Assembly: GCA_964036045.1 (NCBI GenBank)
Contig: OZ038379.1
Coordinates: forward strand, 77,562,138-77,626,137
Direction of reading: 5' to 3'
Length of the DNA stretch: 64,000 bases
Source of the DNA: Eutreptiella sp. 'Long Island Sound 2002'
Lineage: Eukaryota > Euglenozoa > Euglenophyceae > Eutreptiales > Eutreptiaceae
Position 1 is the stretch's first letter; each line of letters begins with the position of its first letter. This document shows, piece after piece, positions 55,616-64,000 of this stretch. A program made the position numbers and the translations under genes. The notes under the pieces were generated by a model, which was given only the letters and a program-made list of their open reading frames with translations, was not told where the DNA came from and searched no databases.

Positions 55616-56740
55616 GACCCCAATTCTCCTTTCCTCCACGCATCTCTCTCTCCACCTTCTCAAAGTTTATCATGTCAATCTCAGAACCCATTCGCGAATC
55701 TCTACTTCAACCAGGTTCTCCCCTCCCATACTTTCCCACACCCATGCTTTCTCTCATCACTTAATTGCGATATCGGCTTCGGGCTCTCCACTTCCACCAA
55801 CTCTAATCGAATCTCTTATCGACATAAATGCGTTTATTGTGTGTCGATCAAAGCGTCCCCTTCACTGCTCTCATTCTAGTTTCTGCAATTCTCGGTATGT
55901 GTCACAACATCCGTCATTCAAATTTTGCACTCGCTTCCGTTGTTCAACTCCCAACTTCCTCAACGCTCGCCACAACTCGCTTTTTGCCCTCATCGCGCCT
56001 CCAACCTTTCTCACAGCTACTCCCGTCACTCTCTTTCCCAACCAACCTCTCAACCCGTATGTTCAGGTAAACAATCCATTTCAATTTCCAAGAACGAATC
56101 AATTTCCAAGAATGAATCCATCAAAGAAGCTCTCTAAAGAACGACAAGGTTCTCCTACACTCGCACTTGCACATCACCACCACACACACACCAACAGACC
56201 ACCTTGCACCCTGCACCACACTCACACGGCACAAATCATCACTCCACCTTATTCTACACTCATCGATCACCACTCCGCCACCACCGCTCCACTTTTTGCC
56301 TGCACTACGATGACATCATCGAGTGCTTCAACATCATTGAGTTTGCCTGTTCCCATGCCTCCTCTCCCGATCACGAGCGCTTCGACATCAAGGAGACTCT
56401 CACACGTTAACGGAATTGGGATTTGTGTCCCTCATGATTTGATCCCTAACGATTTGGTCCCAAAAAACCGAGGACCTCCTGTTCCCATGCCTCCCCTCCC
56501 GAGCACAAGCGCTTCGACATCATGGAGACTATCACACGTTAACAGAATTTGGATTTGTGTCACTCACGATTTGATCCCTATCGATTAGGTCCCAAAACAC
56601 CGCGGATCTCCTATTCCCATGCCTCCTCTCCCGAGCACAAGCGCTTTGACATCATGGAGACTCTTACACTTTAACGGATTTTGGATTTATGTCCCCCACA
56701 TTGATATTTCTTAGCCTTTCCTGTTGAACAACAACTCGAC
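55616..56740 (+). other. LINE H region between ORF1 and ORF2
   Basis: T/C-rich. Open in more than one frame for several hundred bases (for example 55506-56588), probably by composition. It contains a 2.7-copy tandem repeat at 56340-56700. No recognised protein. Confidence 0.4.
56340..56700 (+). repeat. ~132-bp tandem repeat in LINE H
   Basis: The phrase cccatgcctcc begins at 56352, 56483 and 56615, each followed by cccga..acgagcgcttcgacatca.ggagact and ttgatccctaacgatt. The period is about 131-132 bases, near a multiple of three. Confidence 0.7.
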
Positions 56741-58490
56741 CTCACACCACGAACACACCCACGCTCACAATCACATCACTAACACTCCCACTACCCCACC
56801 ACCACCTCCCAGACCCAATCGCCGGCGATCCCAACACCGAGCCTAATGGTGACAACAACAACACCACCAAACCCCCCTTCATTTTTCTTCCTCACCATCC
56901 AAACACCACCGAACACCATCACCCAATACTCTCCAAAACCACATTACAGATAACAACTCATAACACTGCCAAAAACATGCACGACATCCAAGCCACCATC
57001 CTCCACCACTTTAACAAAGGAACAGACATTCTCTGCCTTCAAGAAATTCCCTCCAACATTACCCTTGACAACTCCCTTGGCCTCACCACCTTCGAAAGCT
57101 ATGCCCCCGACAAGACAAATGGCACTGCCATTATGTTCCGCAAACACCTCGCTCCCTTTTGCCACAAAACCCACCACACTAACATTCACGGTTGTCTCAC
57201 TACAATAGACATCACCCTACCGGGATAGCCCACATTTCGCATCTTCAATATTTACAAAACCCACATCCAATCACAGCAACAACACCTCGCCCACGTCATC
57301 ACCACTCTCCAGCAAAAGGAACCAATTCACCTCCTCATTGGAGACATGAACACTCACCTACAACCACACTTAGACACCGACAACATCAAACATCCAAAAT
57401 CTTGGCCTTGGCTCTATGATCAACTACACCCCCCGAACCCAGACACTACCCCCCTGCTACATGACCTTTTTCGGTCCCAAAACCCCCATCTCCGCCAATG
57501 GACAAGACCCCGTAACAAACGCCTACCCGACTCCTAAACTCGCATCGATCTCATTATCGCTTCTACCTCCTTCATTTCCATCTTCAATCCACAAAACACC
57601 TTTATCAACACCACCATTAATAACTCCGATCACTACCCCGTCACCTCCACCATTAACATACCTACCAATCCATTAAACATCTACGACATTCCCCACGCAG
57701 ACATCTACTACAGAAAACTTAACAAAGAAGAACACAACAAATTTCTCCAACGCCTCCACTCCCTGGACACATGGACCCAAATCAACATGACCTCCATTCT
57801 AAACTCTCCCATCGACGAATCAATCAACACTACAAACAACGTCCTCTGCTCTCTTGTCAACTCCTACAAGTTGGTCACCAACGAGCATCATTCCCACAAA
57901 CCTACCAAATTCGAAAAGGCCTTCACTCACCAACTCAACAACATCCAGCCCTCCACCACTTTAACCTCCAAGCAAGCCAAGACACTTCAACACACCCTGG
58001 ACAAATGGACTGAAAAGAAAAAACGTCAATCCCAAAAACGTCTCCATCACGCTCTCATTAAAGGACGGAAAATGAAAAAATCTCTCAATAACATCTTAAC
58101 CCCCCGCTCCACCACACCCATGGCCCTATACGATACCAACAACAACCTCACCTCCGACCCCTACTCCCTCTGCGAATTCATGGGCCAGTGCCTCACCGCT
58201 TTAGGAGGACCCCCAGACTTCCAGATAGAACCCCAACTTATCAACTCTCTTATGGAGCTCTCCGCTTCCATCCCTCAGGACGCTCCTCACCCCAAACTCA
58301 CTGAAACCTTCTTCAACACCTTGCTCTCAAACTCTAACCCAGTCAAAGCCCCTGGCTTCGACAAGACTAACCTATACCTCTTCCACCTTGCTCCCAAACA
58401 CATAAAATCTCTCCTCTTTCACATATGCTCCCACTTCATCACCAACCCCATTCCCAGACAATGGCTCACCGCTCGAATCTTCCTCCTCTA
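56741..58490 (+). pseudogene. LINE H ORF2: AP-type endonuclease and truncated RT
   Basis: A single frame with two internal stops (TAG 57226, TAA 57535). Endonuclease motifs appear in order: TTHNTAKNMHDIQ, catalytic Glu in ILCLQEIPSN, FRIFNIYKTH, LLIGDMNTHL (catalytic D and N), TRIDLIIAS, and NNSDHYPVTS (catalytic D and H). A linker follows, then the start of an RT domain (KAPGFDKTNLYLFHLAPKH ... IPRQWLTARIFLL), which is cut at 58490 by repeat E. The endonuclease nicks target DNA for target-primed reverse transcription in intact LINEs. The remaining RT would lie beyond element I, outside the window. Confidence 0.85.
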
Positions 58491-58959
58491 AGAAAAGTTT
58501 ATAGTGTTTTCAGCACTGTGTTTTTGCTTCTCCTGCTGCTTGTTGTTGCTGTAGGGTGTCCTGCTGCTGGTTTTGGATGATGAAAAGCTTTTATTTGTTG
58601 AAATACAGTAAAGCCAACTCAATCCAGGATAGCCCAAGCCAACAGTATGCAAAGAGAAGGTAATTCAGGATCAAAGCATGAAGGGCGAAAAAAAATAGAC
58701 ACTCAGAAAGATGATTAGGTATTCACAGAAACTGCAACTCAGGATACAAATGAATGCATATTCACAGAGATAGCTGAAATGTTTTGGGAAAAGAGTTAGA
58801 AAACTGCCTCAGGGTCACTCTCTCTCCATAGTGCCATCTTAGGAGATGTGCACTCTTTGTTTTGGCTCCCATATGTGCTGAGGTGGCATGGTATGTGGCG
58901 ATGAGGTCACTGCCATGTCACATGGGATCTTCCTACTCAGTTGGGATCTTCCTACTTAG

Positions 58960-59040
58960 TTAGGCTGACCAGGAATTGAACCCAGGACCTCTCAAAAAGA
59001 GGTGCCTAACCCCCTATGGTGCATACCACTAGGGCAGATA
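58960..59040 (-). repeat. tRNA-like block with Pol III boxes (E-right)
   Basis: The complement contains GGTTCAATTCC (58972-58982), a full match to the B-box consensus, and TGCCCTAGTGG (59027-59037), one mismatch from the A-box form TGGCNNAGTGG, about 45 bases upstream. The 5-bp arm with loop tttttga is kept as in E-left. Confidence 0.5.
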
Positions 59041-59960
59041 AGTATTCATGGAAAAACATAGATAAATTCATAGGTTCTACCTTAGGTATGTCAGTGCTCA
59101 GTCAACTCAGGAAAAGATGTTTTACTTCTGATTGAAAGGGGATTAAGGGGTCCACTCAATATCCTGATTGGGTGTTTGGTTCCATAGGTCAAAATGTGTT
59201 CTCACCACTTTTGGCTGGACCAATACTAAGATAAAAATGCATGGATGCTCAGTGCATCTCTAATACAACTAGAGTATGTCCCAAAGCAATGGAAAAGCAC
59301 TTTTTCTTACTCCCCCCTTGTGCTGTGGTGGCCACCACTGTCGCATTTTAGGAAAAAGGGAATTTTTCTTGGCCTTTCCTTGGTTTCCACATCTACTTTA
59401 AAATACCTACAGTCTCCCTCACACCGAAAAATGGGCGCTCACCATGGCTGGCGTCCTTTTGCTGCTCTGATTGTACAGTTTCCTACAGAAGACTCAGCGC
59501 TCTTGGCGCTGCCGGGGCTCCTGTGGCTTGGTTGGGTTAGATTGGGAGCATGCCAAACATGTGCATATGCATCCCTTCCTCCAAGACGCAGCGTCGACAC
59601 AACCCAAACGCAAGACACATTATACACACTCGCATGGGTTCTCGTAAACCTGCTGGCGACCTGTGACCTGTCTTAGGGCGTAGGGAGTCGAAAAGAAATT
59701 AATGTGCCCCTTGGTGGGGTCTTGGTTCTGCTCAGTCTCTCCAGGCACCTGCGTTTCGGCCCGAACACGGCCTACTCAGCGAGGCTGCGCGTGGGTATCT
59801 GCAGAGGCAGGAATGGGAGATTTATGGACGAATCCACGCAAAAACGAAGCGACGACACCAAAATCCGTCAAATGACGGCGCAGAATTTTTCTGAAACGAC
59901 ACACCTGAGCAGAATCCAATTGTGCATCTTCAGCACATTTTTATAGAAATTATAGTCATC

Positions 59961-59981
59961 TCTGGATTTTTTAAGTCCAGA
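59961..59981 (-). other. Hairpin with compensatory changes in the E repeat, right copy
   Basis: TCTGGA/TCCAGA stem, aligned with TCCTGA/TCAGGA at 1495-1515. Confidence 0.45.
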
Positions 59982-61374
59982 AATTCATACGCATAAAATG
60001 GCGGCGCGCAGGAGCGGCTCCTAGCGAAGCGCCAGAAAATGGAAAAATAATGGAATTATAAACGTATGTATCACGTAGTCTTGAAAATGACGAGACACAC
60101 ATTAATAAACAAACATACAGATTCCACCCACACTAATAGAAGCTTCAAAAATTCAAGAATTCGAAAATCAATTGAAAAGACTTCAATGAATCAGGTATAA
60201 ACTACAGGTATGCTCGTCTTGCATGCCGCATACACATTGCTCGTCTCGAGTCTCCGTGACCGAGTCGTGTAGCAGCGTTAACAACGATAACCACGATAGA
60301 ACGCGGTAGAGGGATTGATTAGAAAGATTGCAGATGATTAGCGGTCAGATCAGGGTGATTAGTCATACACACAAGTGCATAGCAACGTGCTTCGCGTGCG
60401 CCCCTTTTGTTTTCTCTCCTTGCTTCACTTCCCAGCGGTAGGTAAGGTAGGTACGCCCAGGCGGGGCCACCCCCTGGTGGAGTCAAGATTGTTGTGGAGA
60501 TGGGCAGGTTTGCCCACGTGATCGTGCATAGTCGTGCATGCACACACGCATTAAAGGGTAGGCCACGCGAAGTGCGCACGGTAAACCTTGTTTAGGCTAC
60601 CCAGGGGCCTCTCGGTACGTTCTTTAAGAGAACCTGAGGAGTCCCTTAACGCTTGCTTGCTTGATAAGGGTAGCTGCTCCATGCAGCGTGTTTGCGGACA
60701 GCGTATTATAGGGCACACTGAGAAGGGTATAATACCTGGAGTGTGCCTTGGTTCCTCCGCCGCAAACGCCCTTTCATTTGCCTTTGTTTTACAGGTGGGC
60801 AGGTAGGGTGAGTGGTGCAGCAGCATTTTTTTATGCCCTGCTAAACAGGGGCGCAGATCACACAAACAAGTAACTCCGCTCCGCCTGTGGCAGAGCAGGG
60901 AGTCCGACTTCATCGACATCTGCGCCTTGCACACGAGAGCACTCCTTCCCTCCAAGCCCTTGCAGGGGAAACGCGTTGTGGCGTCCCCTGTGAGGCCACA
61001 GTTGCTTAGCAGCGCTGTGTTCTCTTGTCATTTCACAGGTGGGTCGCTAGGACCCTCGAGAACTTCCTCTTCGCAACGCCAAGTAGAGTGTGCGTGTAGG
61101 AGTGGTAGTCCTGCGTGGGGGCTAGAGCCAGTTGCCCAGCGCTGACCCACCAGGATGGTGCCACTGTAGGGTGTGTAGGACTCGTAGGGGGCGTGTCACT
61201 GTCCCACCCTTTTCCTGCAATTTTAGCTGGGTTGGTGGGCTGTGACAGTGGGTTAGGTTAGTGTTTTTGGCCACATAGCAAACAGGCGTTTTGCATGCCT
61301 TCATAGCTTTTGGCCACCCCTCCCTGTAGTAGACAGGTAGGTAGGGAAAAACAATACCTGGATTAACACTCTGG

Positions 61375-61583
61375 GTATTCCCCCAAGGTTTTGCGCCAGC
61401 ACAGAAATTGGGCGCATAGGGGAGGGGAGACCCGGGGCGTACCCCGTGGCATCAATAAGCCAACCCTCCAGGTTCAGCAAGGGCGCAGACTTGGGTATAA
61501 TTAGGACACCACTTCTGCGGCTTGCTCTCAGGACCTTAGGACTAGCACACTCACACATACGCTTTGGCAGGTAAGGGTAAGGT
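61375..61583 (-). other. Element I 3' untranslated region
   Basis: Between the pol stop and the E homology. The complement contains a possible purine tract (cttgggggaatac) shortly before the repeat starts. Where the LTR begins is uncertain. Confidence 0.4.
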
Positions 61584-64000
61584 TCAGTCCCTAGCTTTAT
61601 TCTTGGAGGCAAGCATCTCAGCGAGCCTCAACAACTCACCAAGGTTGTTCTGGGACAAGTAGTCAACCAGAACTGAGTTTAGGCGTCCCTCAGGTAGAAC
61701 AAATGCAGAGAAGGGCTCCCAGGTGGCCTCTTCGACTCCAAACCCTTCCCAGAGGGTGAGGAAGCGCCAACCCTGGCGATAGCGGTGGCGTAGGACAGAC
61801 TTCACCAGGTAGAAGCCCTCCTTAGCCATCTCCTCGGCGTTCATGTCGGGGAGTTCACCTTCAACTTCCATAGGGCTGGCAGCCCCTTGTAGGTCCAGAG
61901 CGGCGATTTCCTCGTCGTTCAGCTCCCACTCCTCCCCACAGAGGTCTTCAGGATCATGGTAGCGCTTCAGGTGTTGAGCGGCGCACACCAGGGTCCCCCC
62001 TAGACGGGGAGAACACCGCACGGTGATACGGTGTCCATCCACAGATAGGATCTTGTACGGCCCGAAGTATGGGTCATCGCTGGTAGAGCGTGGCCAGGCG
62101 GGTAGTCGACTGTGGTGCACCAGCACCCAGTCCCCTTCTTGGTAGGTGGCCGGTACACGGTGCTTGTTCTTCTTGTTCCACTGACGCTCCCTCACTCTCT
62201 GGAGCATAGCCTTGGCCTTGTCAACCTTCGCTTGTTGCTCTTGGACCCATTCACCCACAGAAGAATGGGTGTCCTCTGGATAGGGGGCATGTAGGAACCA
62301 TGCCGGGCGCCCCATGAACAGCTCATGTGGCGAGTAGCCAGTAGCTGAACTCTCTTGGGAGTTCATCATCAAGGATATGACGGGGAGTAGTCTCACCCAG
62401 TCTCTGGTGCGTTCAGTTTTGCACCATATCCTGACGTTCTCCTTCAGGACACGAATCTGTCGCTCACATAGGGGGTTGCTCGTGTGAGAGTAGGGAATCC
62501 CCGTAGACACCTGGACATTGAGGGACCTCAGGACCCTCTTGTACTAGCCAGTATCTGAGCGTACTCGTACGTCCTCATCGGAGTTGATCTCCTTGGGCGC
62601 CCCATAGAAACAAAACCACTCCTCCAGGAGTATCTTGATAGTCTCCTCTCCGGTAATGTGCTTGGTACATGGGAACACCCTGGTAAACCTGGTCAACCCA
62701 CAGGTTACCACGAGGGCGAAGTCATAGCCCCCGAACTTCGGCATCTCCGTGTAGTCCACGTATAGAACACTGTTAGCACAGTGAGGGATGGGCAGGGTCG
62801 AGTAGAGACCTCTGTCCCTGATATCCCCTGGTTTACAGGACCTGCACGGGCACTTGTCCACGATAGGCAGGAGCGTCTTCCGCAGCTGGTCGTCAGTCCA
62901 CGTAGTGTGGAACCACTGCTTGAACAGCCTCAGGGTACGGTCAGCACCCACATGACCACTGGACTCATGGGTCCACTTCAGCAGCGCTGGGACTCGGTCA
63001 CTAGGCACCACGATGCGGTCCTCGTGCCAGAGGTAGCTCTTGTCCCGCTTCCACTGGTCTTGGTTGACCAGGAGGGGTTCAAGGCGTTTCTCCAGGCGCC
63101 GGTAGATATCCCCGAACTCCTGTAGGTACTCCGATTGTTGGAGTCCATCCAGGGGGCGTATCATGGTCATGTTCAGGTCCAGGTGTACGTCCATACGGCT
63201 GAACGCTTCCTTAGCCAGCGCTTCAGACCGGGCACCAATCAGGGCGTCGAAGTTGTTGCGGCTGATGTAGTCGGCACACTCGTTCTTCACTCCCTGGATA
63301 TGGTGTACCGTCAGCCGTAGTTGACTGAGGTAGGTCCACCAGCGACGTAGCTTGGCCTTCTCAGGTGGGGGGCCCTTCTGGAAACTGCGGACCGGTTCTT
63401 GGTCGCATAGCCAGACCACAGGGTTACTCCCCAACAGTCGTGCTTGTGAGGATAGCACCAGCATACCCGCGAGCAGTTCCTGCTCATAGGTGGAGTAGTT
63501 CCCTCTGGCCTGGTTCCACTTCCAGTTCCAGTGGCCCAGAGGTACTAGGACCCACTTGTCGTCAGGGTAGCTGTGCTTGAGGGTTCCATCTCGGTTGAGA
63601 CCTTCCGTCCCCCATTGGGAAATGGCCGAGTCGAACTCCTCCTTCTCTAGTGCTTGCCATTGGAACAACGTTCCACCACCGCCCACATTGCTGGCGTCGG
63701 TCACCAGGATAATCTCCCCTTGTGCCCTAGGCACGCCCAAGCACTTAGCGTTGGCTACCTTGTCTTTGAGCTCGTCAAACGCTTGTTGCTCTTGTGGGCC
63801 CCAGCGCCAAGTAGTACTCTTCTTGATCAAGTCAGTCAATACCGCGCTGGTGTAGGTGAAGTTTTTGATGTGGCGGCGATAGAAGTTGCACGCCCCAATG
63901 AAACTGCGTACATCATGAAGTCCTTTCTTGGGGTCTTCGTGTCGTACCTTGGCATCCATCAGGGGTTTGGCCTTAGAGGCCGCTGGGGTCCACCACCCAT
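61584..64000 (-). pseudogene. pol: Element I Pol: RNase H, integrase, chromodomain (partial)
   Basis: The frame enters from the right edge and runs to 61584 with one in-frame TAG (62544-62546; TGG to TAG would explain it). Seen in order: the end of RT/connection (DVRSFIGACNFYRRHIKNF, WRWGPQEQQAFDELK), RNase H (IILVTDASNVGGGGTLFQW, STYEQELLAGMLVLS, VVWLCDQEPVRSF), an integrase HHCC finger (HESSGHVGADRTLRLFKQ ... CPCRSCK), catalytic D in VLYVDYTEMPKFGG, D in INSDEDVRV and E in NPLCERQIRVLKEN, a GPY/F module (DPYFGPYKILSVDGHRITV) and a chromodomain (WRFLTLWEGFGVEEATWE). It is distinct from the D/F and B families. The upstream RT and gag are outside the window. Confidence 0.85.

Larger units (their letters stand above)
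58491..61374 (-). mobile_element. E-right: 2.9-kb LTR-like repeat, probable 3' LTR of element I
   Basis: Inverted copy of 1-2947. On the minus strand it begins after pol of element I and ends ...ataaacttttct against the interrupted LINE. Its length and place fit a long 3' LTR. The two copies are imperfect, with small indels. No coding sequence; short frames differ between copies. Confidence 0.6.

Noticed and set aside
55506-56588. 360-codon + strand frame in LINE H
   Set aside because: Ser/Pro/Thr/His-rich translation of a C-rich tract open in two frames; overlaps ORF1 and lacks a domain. Kept only as a repeat region.

Overview
The window looks like intergenic, repeat-packed DNA from a large eukaryotic nuclear genome. 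I find no bacterial operons, no complete host gene and no rRNA or CRISPR. Nearly everything can be assigned to nested retrotransposons: chromodomain-bearing Ty3/gypsy elements, one endonuclease-type LINE, one large non-coding LTR element and a 65-bp minisatellite. Chromovirus-type gypsy elements occur in plants, algae, fungi and some animals. A green-lineage host such as a charophyte alga is my guess, but the sequence does not settle it. Element names A-I are mine.

Left third (1-20.2 kb). A 2.9-kb LTR-like repeat (E-left, + strand) runs in from the window edge. It abuts the protease part of a decayed gypsy element (C, - strand). C is split by gypsy element B (3578-18550, - strand, 5-bp target duplication ttggg). 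B's 3' LTR is split in turn by a 6.8-kb LTR element with no coding capacity (A, 3760-10560). The nesting gives the order C, then B, then A, and LTR divergence agrees. Element B carries gag, protease, RT, RNase H, integrase and chromodomain sequence, plus an extra third reading frame downstream of pol.

Middle (20.2-39.9 kb). After about 3 kb of unassigned DNA, which may hold a few host exons, comes a strongly T-poor tract. It consists of a purine-rich segment with a ~235-bp duplication followed by a 65-bp minisatellite. The 13.3-kb gypsy element D (25633-38954, + strand) sits inside that minisatellite. D has 2.35-kb LTRs, an intact 1036-codon gag, a single in-frame UAG separating gag from pol, and a DIRS-like domain between protease and RT.

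Right third (39.9-64 kb). A LINE (H, + strand) is split by element F (41743-54915, - strand, target duplication cacg), a relative of D. Removing F and one target copy restores the LINE reading frame. The LINE is cut at the start of its RT by E-right, a second, inverted copy of the 2.9-kb repeat. E-right lies where the 3' LTR of gypsy element I should be (pol at 61584-64000, - strand, running off the window).

Most points worth a second look concern how these elements express their proteins: a UAG shared by C, D and F at the gag/pol boundary, gag frames that open inside the LTR, and an env-position ORF in B preceded by a good splice acceptor.
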